The notes: a model not told the origin generated them from the letters alone. Positions 34,330 to 43,474 are shown, numbered from the stretch's first letter. The stretch is DNA of 58,201 nucleotides from Nitrospira sp. ST-bin5 (GCA_002083555.1 MSXN01000011.1:330-58530); one strand, 5' to 3'. A program made the numbers and translations.

Positions 34330-34860
34330 CTACCCCACAAACTCCTGGAAGAGCGTATAGCCCGACGGCCAGTCGCCGATCCCACTGTCGGCATTGATAT
34401 GCCCGAGCTCGCCGACATCGACAAACCGGCTGCCCCAGGCAATCGCACAACGTCGGGCATGCGCGACGGAACCGAACGAATCGTTTGCACTCGCCACAAC
34501 CAGCGTCGAAAAATCCAGCCGCTGCATCGGCACCGGCACAAACCCATTGGCGGCACTCGGGAAGCTGGGGCTGGCCGGTTCGGGAATCGCCACGAGGAAT
34601 GCCCCCTTGATCGGCGCACGTGACTGCCCGGCCCAATGAGCCACCAGCAAACAGGCCAGGCTATGGGCGACCAATATGGGAGGAGCCTCGCAGCGCTGCA
34701 CCGCCCCATCGAGGGTACGCACCCACTCCTGGCAATCCGGCGCATCCCATTGGCCAAGATCAACTCGCCGCCAAGCCGGATGGCGCACTTCCCACAAGGT
34801 CTGCCAATGCCCGGGGCCGGAATTGCCGAATCCCGGCAGGATCAAGACAGGGGTATCCAT
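34330..34860 (-). CDS. RBBP9/YdeN-type serine hydrolase
   Basis: A 176-residue alpha/beta hydrolase of the short RBBP9/YdeN family. The start VLILPGFGNSGPGHWQ is highly characteristic. The nucleophile is S67 in VAHSLAC; the acid is in SANDSFGS and the base is in GHINADSG near the C-terminus. The natural substrate is unknown. The ATG at 34860 is chosen over the adjacent GTG at 34863. It lies seven to ten bases after the methyltransferase gene in the same leftward run. Confidence 0.88.
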   Translation of the reverse strand: MDTPVLILPGFGNSGPGHWQTLWEVRHPAWRRVDLGQWDAPDCQEWVRTLDGAVQRCEAPPILVAHSLACLLVAHWAGQSRAPIKGAFLVAIPEPASPSFPSAANGFVPVPMQRLDFSTLVVASANDSFGSVAHARRCAIAWGSRFVDVGELGHINADSGIGDWPSGYTLFQEFVG

Positions 34861-34870
34861 CACAGCCTAC

Positions 34871-35671
34871 TCACTCGACCGGCTTGCGCCCGGCCACCGC
34901 CACTGTCGCATAGTAGACGGCTCGACTCTGCGGATCTTCGGCACATTCACCATAGCGCTGCAGGTCCGCATCGCTCACGACGCCCGTCGCCAGATACTTT
35001 TCCCGCAACTGTCGGGCAGACATGGCCATCATCTTCGCCAAACCCGAGCCACCGACAGACACCGGCGCATCGTTCTCCATGGACAAATCGCAGAGTCCCC
35101 GTTCCTGCAGAAGTGGCAACAGCTTGAGTCCCAGTGCATAATCCATCCCGCGGCTTTCGTACATCCGATGAATCGCCTGATTAATGTGCTGCATCGCCGC
35201 GAGTTGCGCCGCCGTTCCAGCGATACCCCTCGAGGCAGAGAAGTCCGGCTCTTCCAGGACGATCCACCCGCCCGGCTTCAGCACGGCCAGCATCCGGGAC
35301 AGGGCGATCTCATAGTCCGGCAAGTGAATGAGTACATAGCGCGCATGGACGAGATCGAATGAATCCTGAGGCAACGAGACCGTCCGAATGTCCCCCTGCT
35401 GAATCTCGACATGCGCCGGACATTGCGTCGTCAGGAATTTGGTCGAGAGGTCGAGGGCGACGACCCGCCCCGAAGGCCCGACTCTCTCACCCATCCACCG
35501 CATCAGCGAGCCGGCGCCGGGCCCGACTTCCAGGCAACGCCATCCGGCCGTGAGGCCGGTCGCAAAGATGCGGCGGCGGCTGGCCGGATCGAATTCCCGT
35601 TCAATCGCCTGCAACCGCGTGAGTTCCAGTTGATCTTCGGCCGACGTAAAGACGTAGTCAGGTTGGCTCAT
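34871..35671 (-). CDS. SAM-dependent methyltransferase
   Basis: A 266-residue class I methyltransferase. Motif I is CLEVGPGAGS (about residues 46-55), motif II is VVALDLS, and motifs III-IV are DSFDLVHARYVLIHL and LKPGGWIVLEEPDF. The C-terminal part after residue 190 is a substrate-binding extension. The substrate cannot be predicted. It starts at ATG 35671, 22 bases after the stop of a small secreted protein on the same strand. Confidence 0.85.
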   Translation of the reverse strand: MSQPDYVFTSAEDQLELTRLQAIEREFDPASRRRIFATGLTAGWRCLEVGPGAGSLMRWMGERVGPSGRVVALDLSTKFLTTQCPAHVEIQQGDIRTVSLPQDSFDLVHARYVLIHLPDYEIALSRMLAVLKPGGWIVLEEPDFSASRGIAGTAAQLAAMQHINQAIHRMYESRGMDYALGLKLLPLLQERGLCDLSMENDAPVSVGGSGLAKMMAMSARQLREKYLATGVVSDADLQRYGECAEDPQSRAVYYATVAVAGRKPVE

Positions 35672-35693
35672 ATCCGGTTACCCGTACGATGTA

Positions 35694-36062
35694 CTACTCC
35701 AGCTTCTTAAAACAGCCCGCGCCCGCCACCGCCCGCAAGCGGCGACAGGTCATCACCCGGGTCGAACCCGGCACGTCGTTCTTGATCACCACGACATAGG
35801 ACTCGCCCCCGGTGCATTCCACATCCCAGAAGACATTTCCCTTGGCATCCTCACCCTGAAAGAACGTGCGCGCGACAGTGCGGCAGCTATGGCCGCCGCT
35901 TTCGACGAACACCGCCAGGGCTTCGCTCCGCTCTACCTCAGACATCGCCGCAAGCCGATCCTGCGCCGGATTGGCCCAGAGAGGTGGGGGCCCCACCTCC
36001 CACGCCAGTGCGAGCAACGCCGCCAACACACGGCCACCCCGCCGCCTAAACGTCAGCCCCAT
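35694..36062 (-). CDS. Small secreted protein of unknown function
   Basis: A 122-residue protein with a signal peptide (residues 1 to about 31, ending near PLWA). The mature part contains four cysteines (in HSCRT, VECTGG, MTCRR, AGCFK), suggesting two disulfides in the periplasm. I do not recognise the family. The ATG at 36062 has a GGAGGGG site and lies just after the stop of the small zinc-ribbon gene (TAGCTATG), so translation is probably coupled. Confidence 0.7.
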   Translation of the reverse strand: MGLTFRRRGGRVLAALLALAWEVGPPPLWANPAQDRLAAMSEVERSEALAVFVESGGHSCRTVARTFFQGEDAKGNVFWDVECTGGESYVVVIKNDVPGSTRVMTCRRLRAVAGAGCFKKLE

Positions 36063-36064
36063 AG

Positions 36065-36223
36065 CTAGTTTCCCCTCCAGAAGGACTTCCCGCACACCAC
36101 GCAGATTTCAGCGCTCGTATCGGAGCCGAGATAGAATTCTTTTTCCCGGACATCGTGCGGGCAGGGCGGAGGCTCGTTCCTCACCCAGGCCTCTCGCAAC
36201 GCTTCAGCATCGTCCGCTTCCAT
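36065..36223 (-). CDS. Small CxxC zinc-ribbon-like protein (52 residues)
   Basis: A short gene encoding 52 residues that begins MEADDAEALREAW. It has a CPH knuckle at residues 21-23 and CVVC at 41-44, with GKSFW after it, so it may form a small zinc ribbon. A GAGG site seven bases before the ATG supports it, and the stop codon is two bases from the ATG of the next gene. Function is unknown. The even codon usage and coupling make it more than a chance frame. Confidence 0.65.
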   Translation of the reverse strand: MEADDAEALREAWVRNEPPPCPHDVREKEFYLGSDTSAEICVVCGKSFWRGN

Positions 36224-36248
36224 CAATCGCCTCACGCCTTACACACTA

Positions 36249-36590
36249 TTAAGGCCGCGCTTCACTGCCCCCTAGCAGACACTCTATGACGGTGTTCGCA
36301 TCGCCGATGGGATCGGCCGTAAAGGGAGACCGATGCTTCTGGGTGACGGTCGTCGTCAATCGTTCGGCCGCCTGCCGGACAGATAGTGGAAACGCGAGGT
36401 CTTGTTGGATTCTGCGCAGGTGAGCCATGGCATCCCCTGACCATGATAGAGACGCCTGCTGTCCCAGCCACGCGTCGTCGGCTAATGCGACCGCCCGCCG
36501 CGCGCACACTCGTGCTTTGCCGGCGTTGCCGGAATTCCAGGCAGCGACGGCTCCGGCAAGTTCTCGTGTGATGGAGATCGGCCACGCCAT
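36249..36590 (-). CDS. Conserved-looking hypothetical protein
   Basis: A 113-residue, mainly helical cytosolic protein, beginning MAWPISITRELAGAV. A region with KARVCARRAVALADDAW resembles the substrate helix of HEPN-like or TPR-like proteins, but I cannot assign a family. The ATG at 36590 is chosen as the first in-frame start within a plausible N-terminus; no strong ribosome site is visible, and the frame extends to 36662. It lies between release factor 3 and the zinc-ribbon gene, same strand. Confidence 0.5.
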   Translation of the reverse strand: MAWPISITRELAGAVAAWNSGNAGKARVCARRAVALADDAWLGQQASLSWSGDAMAHLRRIQQDLAFPLSVRQAAERLTTTVTQKHRSPFTADPIGDANTVIECLLGGSEARP

Positions 36591-36671
36591 AGAACATACC
36601 CGGTGAAGGTGGCAGAGAGAAGGGGGAACTGTCGCTGGCTCTCGACCGGTCTCGGCCAACACCTCGCTGCG

Positions 36672-38276
36672 CTACCCCATATCGCGGAGCGTATGATCAG
36701 GGTTGCGATCGCGGGCGATGGTCTTCATGACCTGGTCGCCGAAGAGCACCACCACACGCCCGCGTTGATCCTTCACTACCATGGACGCAGACGGCGCTTT
36801 GAAGGTCGCGGGATCTCCGCCCAACCAGGCACTACATGAAAACGGAAGGGCATCAAGCACCGTTTCTACGCGATATTCGTGGCGGAGTCGATACTGCAAC
36901 ACGTCGAACTGCAGCCGACCCACCGCCGCAACCAGCGAGTCCAGATCGTTGAGGCTCCGCATGATCTGGACCGTGCCTTCCTGCGCCATCTGCTCCATCC
37001 CCTTGTCGAAGGCTTTTCGTTTGCCGACATCGGTCGGACGAAGCCGCGCGAAGATTTCCGGCTGGAACTGCGGCAAGGGTTTGAAATTGAATCCGCCCGT
37101 CACCGAAATCGTGTCGCCGATGGCGAAGAGCCCGGGATTGATGATGCCGATGATGTCGCCGGGATAGGCCTCCTCCACCGTGCTCCGTTCCTGCGCGACC
37201 AGACTGTGCGGGCGCGAAAGGCGCACCTCTCGATTCAGTCGATGATGGGTCACCATCATGTCCCGTTCAAATCGCCCCGAACAGACCCGGAGGAACGCGG
37301 TGCTGTCCCGATGCTTGGGATTCATGTTCGCCTGCAGCTTGAACACATAGGCGCTGAACGGAGTCTCGACCGGATCGATGGTGCATTCGCTGCCATCCTC
37401 GCGGTCGGCCAGCCGGGCGCTGGGACAGGGCGCAAGCGTCACGAAGGCGTCGAGGAAACTCTCGATCCCGAAGTTCGTGAGCGCGGACGCAAAAAACACC
37501 GGCGTCACGTCGCCGTTCAGAAACTGCTCGCGCGAAAACGGATTGCCGGCGATCTCGAGCAACTCCAGGTCGTGCTGCACCGGTTCCATGACATCCGGGG
37601 GGACACGGCCGCTGCGTTCGAGATCGGCCAGGACCATATTCGCCACGTCGACCTTCGTCGCGCCGCCATGCGCCGTCTTGCTGAACAGTTGGACGCGATG
37701 ATCGGCGCGCGTCACGATCCCGACGAAATCGCTGCCGGAGCCGATCGGCCAGTTGACCGGACTCGCGTGGATATTGAGCGCCTGTTCCACTTCCGTCATC
37801 AGATCGAGCGGCGGCCGTCCGGGCAAGTCCATCTTATTGATCAGCGTCAGGACGGGAATCCGCCGCAAGCGGCAGACGTCAAACAGCTTGCGCGTCTGCG
37901 TCTCTACGCCTTTGGCCGCATCGATGACCATGATCGCGCTGTCGGCCGCCGTCAGCGTTCGATAGGTGTCTTCGGAAAAGTCCTGGTGGCCCGGCGTATC
38001 GAGCAAATTGATGATCGCATCCTTGTACGGGAACTGCATGGCCGAGGCGGTGATGGAAATGCCGCGCTCCTGCTCCATGCCCATCCAGTCGGAAGCGGCG
38101 GTTTTGCCACCCTTGCGGCCGCGGACCATGCCCGCCGTCCGAATGAGCCCGGAATAGAGCAGCAGCTTTTCCGTGAGCGTCGTCTTGCCCGCGTCCGGAT
38201 GGCTGATGATCGCAAAGGTCCTGCGGCGCGCCGTTGCCGCGGCCAATTCTCCCTGACGTGTCTGGTCGATAGCCAT
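36672..38276 (-). CDS. prfC: Peptide chain release factor 3
   Basis: A 534-residue translational GTPase that releases RF1/RF2 from the ribosome. The G1 loop is HPDAGKTTLTEKLL, G2 lies in the RGISITASAMQF segment, G3 is DTPGHQDFSEDTYR, G4 is NKMD, and the C-terminal domains carry FAIGDTISVTGG and VGRLQFDVLQYRL. The ATG at 38276 yields the normal RF3 length (about 530). The frame is open far upstream to 38936, but that extension is antisense to the amidohydrolase gene and not RF3-like. Confidence 0.96.
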   Translation of the reverse strand: MAIDQTRQGELAAATARRRTFAIISHPDAGKTTLTEKLLLYSGLIRTAGMVRGRKGGKTAASDWMGMEQERGISITASAMQFPYKDAIINLLDTPGHQDFSEDTYRTLTAADSAIMVIDAAKGVETQTRKLFDVCRLRRIPVLTLINKMDLPGRPPLDLMTEVEQALNIHASPVNWPIGSGSDFVGIVTRADHRVQLFSKTAHGGATKVDVANMVLADLERSGRVPPDVMEPVQHDLELLEIAGNPFSREQFLNGDVTPVFFASALTNFGIESFLDAFVTLAPCPSARLADREDGSECTIDPVETPFSAYVFKLQANMNPKHRDSTAFLRVCSGRFERDMMVTHHRLNREVRLSRPHSLVAQERSTVEEAYPGDIIGIINPGLFAIGDTISVTGGFNFKPLPQFQPEIFARLRPTDVGKRKAFDKGMEQMAQEGTVQIMRSLNDLDSLVAAVGRLQFDVLQYRLRHEYRVETVLDALPFSCSAWLGGDPATFKAPSASMVVKDQRGRVVVLFGDQVMKTIARDRNPDHTLRDMG

Positions 38277-38375
38277 AATGGGTGCGCAGCATATCACACC
38301 GCTACCGACGGCCAACAGTCGTCGACCAGGAGAAATCGACCGCCTCGCCGCTCGCGACGGCCACGCCAACCCTGT

Positions 38376-39170
38376 ATGATGCCGCCCATGGCCGCATCTT
38401 CGCTTCGCATCGCGTTTCTGCATCTGGCGCCGACTCCCGGCGATCTCGCCGGCAATCGACGGCTGATCGACACCGCCATCATGCAGGCAGCACAGGCGGG
38501 GGCCAACTGGATCCTGACCCCTGAACTCGCGGTCTGTGGGTATAGTTTTGTGGATCGGATCGGCACCGACTGGATCGCGCCCCAGCCGGATGAGTGGATG
38601 ACGCAGATGGGCCGCCTCGCATCGCGACTGCGGATCACGTTGTTCCTCGCTGTGCCGGAACAGGACCTTCGCACGAAGCAGTTGCACAATTCGCTGTTCG
38701 TGATCACCCCGGACGGCAGGCTCTCCGGCGCTCACCGAAAGATCAACTCGCTGCGCGTGGGATCGGAAGCCTGGTCGACGCCAGGCACAGAGGCGATCCC
38801 GATTCCAGCCGCCCCGCTCGACAAAGTCGGGCTCCTCATTTGCGCCGATGCGTATTCTCCAGGCATTGCCGACAGCTTGCGCCGACAGGGCGCGCGGATG
38901 CTGGTATCTGCCGCCGCCTGGGCACCTGGCTTTCATGGCCCCAACGGCGAATGGGAGCGCTGCACGCGCGACACGGGGCTGCCGCTGTTCGTCTGCAACC
39001 GGACCGGGCCGGACCTCACTATGGATTTCACGAAAGCCGAGAGTGTCGTGGCGAAAGACGGAGAGCGACGGCTTTCCATGAGCGCGGCGCGCTCAACGAT
39101 CTTTCTGATCGAATGGGATCTGCTCCGGCAGGACCTGGCCGCCCCCTCGTATCAGCGCGTTGAGCTGTAA
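38376..39170 (+). CDS. Nitrilase-superfamily carbon-nitrogen hydrolase
   Basis: A 264-residue enzyme with the nitrilase Glu-Lys-Cys triad: E50 in LTPELAV, K122 in HRKINSL and C156 in LLICADAY. The superfamily hydrolyses nitriles, amides and N-carbamoyl compounds; the precise substrate is unknown. Two further ATGs (38379, 38388) are possible starts, and no clear ribosome site separates them. The gene is divergent from prfC, with about 100 bases between. An open frame extending leftward through prfC is a shadow. Confidence 0.88.
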   Translation: MMPPMAASSLRIAFLHLAPTPGDLAGNRRLIDTAIMQAAQAGANWILTPELAVCGYSFVDRIGTDWIAPQPDEWMTQMGRLASRLRITLFLAVPEQDLRTKQLHNSLFVITPDGRLSGAHRKINSLRVGSEAWSTPGTEAIPIPAAPLDKVGLLICADAYSPGIADSLRRQGARMLVSAAAWAPGFHGPNGEWERCTRDTGLPLFVCNRTGPDLTMDFTKAESVVAKDGERRLSMSAARSTIFLIEWDLLRQDLAAPSYQRVEL

Positions 39171-39236
39171 GCGATCGGTCCGTTTCTCTTTACCGGAAGA
39201 GGGGCCGCCCATCCAACCAATACAAATCGCGGCTCC

Positions 39237-40847
39237 TCACCGCGGCACACGGCGCTCGCCGATACCCGCGCGCAACGCTTCGACATCGAGTTCATGTTCG
39301 AGCCGATGCAACACCTCGTCGCTGATCGTCCCGTCGTTCCGCAATTGAATCAATGCGAGCCGTTCGGCGGTCAACGTGTCGTGCCGCAACTGCCGGAACT
39401 GCTCGCCGGCCTCGACCGAACAGTCCGCATCGACGGGACCGGATCCGGCAAACCGTTGGAGTTGGCGACTGTAATGAATCCGTAGACGCTCAACGTGCCC
39501 TCCCCGCACACCATCTTCCCCTGCCATTCCATCCAATCGCCCCAATGCCGCCGAGGCCGCCTGTTCACGCGCCAGCATTTCTTCCCGCTCAAGTAGCCCC
39601 CGACCCTCCTCTAGATGCAGCGCGCGAATGATCGGCGTAAGCGAAAGGCCCTGCAGCACGAGCGTCGCGAGGATCACGGCAAAACTGATCAAGATGATCT
39701 CCGCCCGAAACGGGAACGGCGTGCCGGCCGCCGTCGTCACCGGCAGAGCCAGCGCGGCCGCCAGCGTGACGATCCCGCGCATGCCGGTCCAGGCTGTGAC
39801 GAAAATGTGCGGCCAGGGAGGCATCGGATCGCGGGCCCGCAACGTCGCGCTCATCAGCCGGGGTAACGCCGCCGCCGCCGGTACCCAGGCGAGACGCACG
39901 ACGATCGCCGTCAGACTGACTGCCGCGCCGGCCATCAAGACTGCGCCGAACCGGTCGGCCGGGATGGCGGTACGCAAGGCTCCGAGTTGGAGTCCGATCA
40001 AAATGAAAATAAACCCGTTCAGCACGAAGATCAGCAGGTCCCAGACCGCCCGCGCCTGTAGCCTGGTCACCGGGGCGACCGCCGCGCTGAAATGCTGCCG
40101 CACATGCAGCCCTCCGGCCACACAGGCCAGCACGGCCGACGCATGCGTCACTTCGCCCAACACCCAGGCGAGGTAGGGAGCGAGCAGCGTTATGGCGATC
40201 TCCGTAAAACTGTCGGTCGTCGCGCAGAGCGCCCAACGCGAGACCATCCCGACGACGATCCCGATCGCGACGCCCCCGACTGCGGCCAACACAAACTGCA
40301 AGAGCGTGTCGCCGAGCACAAAACTCCCGCCAACCGCGGCCCCGACGGCCGCGCGATACAGCACCAGCGCCGTCGCGTCGTTCACCAGGCTTTCGCCTTC
40401 CAAAATCGTCACCACGCGACGGGGAATGCGCAGGCGTTTCCCAATAGCGGTGGCCGAAACCGCATCCGGCGGAGAGACGATGGCGCCCAAGGCAATGGCT
40501 TCCGCCCATCCGAGTCCCGGCAGTACCGCGCGCGCGACCGCCGCAACTGCCGCCGTCGTGGCCAACACCAGGCCGACCGCCAACCATGAAATCGGACGAA
40601 GATTCTCCTTAAACTCCCGCCAGGACGTAAAGTACGCAGCCGCCCAGAGGATGGGTGGAAGGAACACGAGAAAGACCAGATCAGGACTGAGCGTGACCGT
40701 GGGAAGCCCCGGGAGCAGGCCGAGGATCAATCCACCGATGACCAATAAAATGGGATAGGGAACGGCGAGCTTCTGTGCAACGGTGGTCAACAGCAGGACC
40801 ACCGCCAGCAACAAGATGACTATCTCGAGCTGATGCAGACCGTCCAT
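39237..40847 (-). CDS. Na+/H+ antiporter, CPA1 family
   Basis: A 536-residue membrane protein with about twelve helices, then a soluble C-terminal tail of about 130 residues. Signature segments include FLPPILWAAAYFTSWREF, the ion-site motif region GAIVSPPDAVSATAIGKRL and ILEGESLVNDATALVLYR, which match NhaP/YjcE-type antiporters. It should exchange Na+ (or K+) for protons at the inner membrane. An ATG at 40847 is preferred over the adjacent GTG at 40850 because an AAAGG site fits it. Confidence 0.9.
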   Translation of the reverse strand: MDGLHQLEIVILLLAVVLLLTTVAQKLAVPYPILLVIGGLILGLLPGLPTVTLSPDLVFLVFLPPILWAAAYFTSWREFKENLRPISWLAVGLVLATTAAVAAVARAVLPGLGWAEAIALGAIVSPPDAVSATAIGKRLRIPRRVVTILEGESLVNDATALVLYRAAVGAAVGGSFVLGDTLLQFVLAAVGGVAIGIVVGMVSRWALCATTDSFTEIAITLLAPYLAWVLGEVTHASAVLACVAGGLHVRQHFSAAVAPVTRLQARAVWDLLIFVLNGFIFILIGLQLGALRTAIPADRFGAVLMAGAAVSLTAIVVRLAWVPAAAALPRLMSATLRARDPMPPWPHIFVTAWTGMRGIVTLAAALALPVTTAAGTPFPFRAEIILISFAVILATLVLQGLSLTPIIRALHLEEGRGLLEREEMLAREQAASAALGRLDGMAGEDGVRGGHVERLRIHYSRQLQRFAGSGPVDADCSVEAGEQFRQLRHDTLTAERLALIQLRNDGTISDEVLHRLEHELDVEALRAGIGERRVPR

Positions 40848-41000
40848 CACATGCCTTTCGCAACCTGCCGGAACGCAGGACGTGTGCGCAGGCTACTGAG
40901 GGATGGAGGGAGAGTCAACTGAATCAGGCCGACCGCAATCCCGCCTTTCAGTCGGACGCGGGAGAGGGACTACCTGGGGGACATCGAACAGCGAGAGGGC

Positions 41001-41381
41001 TCACGCAACTGATTGAACCTGCGAGGAAAGAAACCGCTGAAGTCTGATGGCCGCGGTGGACGTCAGATGCATGAACTCAAGTCCGAATGTATTGTCCTTT
41101 GCCCATCGAACCGTCGCCCGCTCAACCGCCAACGGAGCCACCTGTTTCGGCAAACGCAGCAGCACCGTGACCTGATCGCCCGGATTCATCGGAGCTTCGC
41201 TCGTGACTCGGGCGCCTTTGAGCGACACATCGTAGACCACGCCGAGACCAGCCCGCTTCTTCGCAAACCAGCGCGGCCGCGCCTTCTCCGCCAACGCACA
41301 GGAAAAGGGAACCGGCACCCGCATCCGCGTATGTTCACGGACATCGAGAAACAACTCATCGGGCATCGTGGCAGCCTTCAT
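41001..41381 (-). CDS. PilZ domain protein
   Basis: A 126-residue protein with a complete PilZ pattern: the basic R-x-x-x-R start (HTRMRVPVPFSC), DVSLKGARV as the DxSxxG motif, and the closing strand T-F-G-L-E-F-M. It should bind cyclic di-GMP and pass the signal by contact. AAAGGA lies upstream of the ATG at 41381. It is the second PilZ protein in the window, and a diguanylate cyclase is encoded at 9708-11234. Confidence 0.88.
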   Translation of the reverse strand: MKAATMPDELFLDVREHTRMRVPVPFSCALAEKARPRWFAKKRAGLGVVYDVSLKGARVTSEAPMNPGDQVTVLLRLPKQVAPLAVERATVRWAKDNTFGLEFMHLTSTAAIRLQRFLSSQVQSVA

Positions 41382-41503
41382 GTAGAGATCCTTTCGTTCA
41401 ACGTACTGTGCCGACTGTACACAACTGTTCTCGGTTCGAGAACGAAATTGTCGGTTTGCGCAGAAACCCTTCCGACAAATTACGCAGCCACCGCGAACGA
41501 CTT

Positions 41504-41537
41504 CATACTTGACTGATCGTTCCAGTATGAGATACCG
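41504..41537 (+). promoter_or_regulatory. Promoter and candidate operator of the tetR gene
   Basis: CATACT (41504-41509) and AGTATG (41524-41529) are perfect inverted arms, and a TTGACT -35-like hexamer (41509-41514) lies within them. GATACC at 41531-41536 could be the -10 at 16-base spacing. The centre contains GACTGATCGTTC, an imperfect palindrome of the type bound by TetR-family repressors. The start of the tetR gene is 26 bases further on. Confidence 0.5.
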
Positions 41538-41562
41538 TATCGCTCATCATCCGGAGAGTCTC

Positions 41563-42144
41563 ATGCCGCGCCCCAAAGAATTCAACCCCGATGAAGCGAT
41601 CGAGAAGGCGATGCAGGTCTTCTGGCACAAGGGCTACGAAGCCACGTCGATGGAAGATCTGCTGACGGCGATGGACCTCAACCGCGGCTCGCTCTACGAC
41701 ACCTTCGGCGACAAGCGAGCGCTCTTTTTAAAAGCGATGGACCGCTATTGCAGCGGCTTTGTCGGACCAAAGTTTTCTCTCCTCGATCAGCCGGGGCCTG
41801 CCCTGCCCACGCTCCGCCGCTTCGTTCAGAGAATGATCGAAGGCGCGCTGGCCGATCCGCAGCGGCGAGGCTGTCTGATCACCAACACGGTCATGGAGTT
41901 GGCGCCCCACGAGAAAGGGATCGCCGGCAAACTGAATCAGGCGTTGAAGATGAGCGAGGATGCCTTCTTCGGCCTGCTTGCCCGCGCCAAAAAGCAGGGC
42001 GAGTTGAGCCTCGACAAAGATCCGCGCGCCCTCGCACGTTTTCTGACGACGATGATGCAAGGCACTATTGTAATGATCAAAGCCGGCGCGCCGGCTGACG
42101 TGGTGCAGCAGACAGCGGAGACTGCACTCTCGACCTTGGACTGA
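41563..42144 (+). CDS. TetR/AcrR family transcriptional regulator
   Basis: A 193-residue repressor. The N-terminal helix-turn-helix reads AMQVFWHKGYEATSMEDLLTAMDLNRGSLYDTFGDK in part, the classic TetR pattern with the Y-D-T-F-G-D-K ending. The C-terminal ligand-binding and dimer domain is of the TetR_C type and carries RGCLITNTVMEL. The ATG at 41563 with an upstream GGAGAG site is chosen over the upstream frame. It probably represses itself and the SRPBCC gene that follows. Confidence 0.92.
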   Translation: MPRPKEFNPDEAIEKAMQVFWHKGYEATSMEDLLTAMDLNRGSLYDTFGDKRALFLKAMDRYCSGFVGPKFSLLDQPGPALPTLRRFVQRMIEGALADPQRRGCLITNTVMELAPHEKGIAGKLNQALKMSEDAFFGLLARAKKQGELSLDKDPRALARFLTTMMQGTIVMIKAGAPADVVQQTAETALSTLD

Positions 42145-42171
42145 GCCAGTCTCTTTCTTTGCTTCATTATG

Positions 42172-42197
42172 GAACGTTCGTTCAATACTCGCGTATT
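42172..42197 (+). promoter_or_regulatory. Palindromic sites upstream of the SRPBCC gene
   Basis: GAACGTTC (42172-42179) is a perfect 8-base palindrome, and AATAC-TCGC-GTATT (42184-42197) is a second inverted repeat. GAACG resembles half of the GATCGTTC sequence found before tetR. Both are plausible binding sites for the TetR protein. Confidence 0.35.
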
Positions 42198-42297
42198 CGA
42201 GATCATCGGAAAGAGGAGGTGCGCGATGACATGCCCACCTTCCTATATTGGGCGGCATAGACACGAATTCGTAACCACAAACAAGAAGGAGATATAG

Positions 42298-43212
42298 ATG
42301 GCTACAGCACTCCCTCTGCGGCTTGCGCTCGCGGCAAATGCTCTCTTTTCTCTCAGTTGTGCGGCGTTGATGCTTTTTCGTCCGTCCATGGTCGGCGGCT
42401 GGCTCGGGGCTCAGACACCGCTTGCCCTCCAAGCCGTCGGCGCGGGGCTGGTGTTCTTTGCCGCTGACCTGCTGCACCAGGCAACGCGCCGCCGAATCGC
42501 GACGTGGCGTGCGCTCTATGCAAGCGCAGCGGATTTCCTGTGGGCCATTGTCACCGTCGCACTGCTTGGACTTTTCCCAAACGCTCTCTCTGATTCCGGG
42601 AACGGCCTCGTCATTACCGTGGCGGCGGCGGTCCTCCTGTTTGGCCTCTGGCAATTCTTGGCGATCGGGAGCGCGCACAAACTTCCGGACACAGGCGAAT
42701 ACCGGCACTGCATCATTGTTGAAACGAACGCACCGGCAAACGCCATGTGGCGGGTGATCAGCAGACTTGGGGACATTAAGAACTATATGCCTTCCCTGAA
42801 AAGCTCCGTTGTCCTTGACGGGCGCACACCGGGTGTTGGGGCGGTACGGCAGTGCGAAAATCACGCGGGAAAGCGGTGGGCTGAGCAGTGCACCGAGTTT
42901 AGTGCCGGTCGCAGCTTCACGGTGCGTTTTCTGTCAGAAGCTCCGGACTTTCCATTCCCTGCGAAGACCATGCGTGGCGGGTGGGAAGTCATGCCAACCT
43001 ATGATGGGTGTCAGGTCATGGTCTGGTGGGAATTGCTACCGAAGCGAAGACTGCTGGCACCGGTCATTCTCTCGTTGCTGGCATTTCAGGCAGATCGCGA
43101 CTTCCCCAGAGTCATCCAACGTATAGCAGGCGATGCGCTGGGGCATCCACCCGAAGCTGCCGATCAGCAGAACCCCGGACCGATGGCTCGTCTGCTCCCA
43201 AATTTCTGCTGA
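42298..43212 (+). CDS. Membrane protein with C-terminal SRPBCC (START-like) domain
   Basis: A 304-residue protein. Residues 1-125 carry four hydrophobic helices; residues 135-290 form an SRPBCC/polyketide-cyclase-like domain beginning with CIIVETNAPANAMWRVIS and ending in a helix after residue 255. SRPBCC domains bind hydrophobic ligands in a deep pocket. An AAGAAGGAG site lies six bases before the ATG. Its position directly after tetR suggests that this is the regulated target. The function is unknown. Confidence 0.75.
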   Translation: MATALPLRLALAANALFSLSCAALMLFRPSMVGGWLGAQTPLALQAVGAGLVFFAADLLHQATRRRIATWRALYASAADFLWAIVTVALLGLFPNALSDSGNGLVITVAAAVLLFGLWQFLAIGSAHKLPDTGEYRHCIIVETNAPANAMWRVISRLGDIKNYMPSLKSSVVLDGRTPGVGAVRQCENHAGKRWAEQCTEFSAGRSFTVRFLSEAPDFPFPAKTMRGGWEVMPTYDGCQVMVWWELLPKRRLLAPVILSLLAFQADRDFPRVIQRIAGDALGHPPEAADQQNPGPMARLLPNFC

Positions 43213-43396
43213 CTGTTGGGCCAGGTGCCTTCCAAACAAGACACAGCAGCCGACCACTCTCATCGTCACGGCGGCTGAGATTCGGCAGTGGGGTGATGGT
43301 TCGAGAATAGTATGACGATCTTGAATTCGACTCGGCGGGATATGAGATCGTTGGCTAGCGGTGAAACGCGCTCCCCTTTTATATTGGACAGTCCAT

Positions 43397-43424
43397 TGTC
43401 GATTTCAGCGCCCCCGGACGACTA
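43397..43424 (+). promoter_or_regulatory. ECF42-type promoter, copy 1
   Basis: TGTCGA at 43397-43402, a 16-base spacer, and CGACTA at 43419-43424; the ATG of the first YCII gene is 50 bases further. It shares both hexamers with two other sites in the locus. Confidence 0.65.
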
Positions 43425-43474
43425 TCCGGCAAAGGCTGATATCCGGCAATGCGGCACACCACCGGGAGCACACC

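Noticed and set aside
36879..38375. Leftward extension of the nitrilase-family gene
   Set aside because: It is antisense to prfC; the nitrilase domain begins after 38376.
38277..38936. N-terminal extension of release factor 3
   Set aside because: Not RF3-like, antisense to the amidohydrolase gene, and the ATG at 38276 gives the normal family length.
42280..42300. Ribosome site closely resembling a common expression-vector leader (AAGAAGGAGATATAG)
   Set aside because: The flanks are normal chromosomal sequence with tetR and SRPBCC genes; a chance match, not vector contamination.
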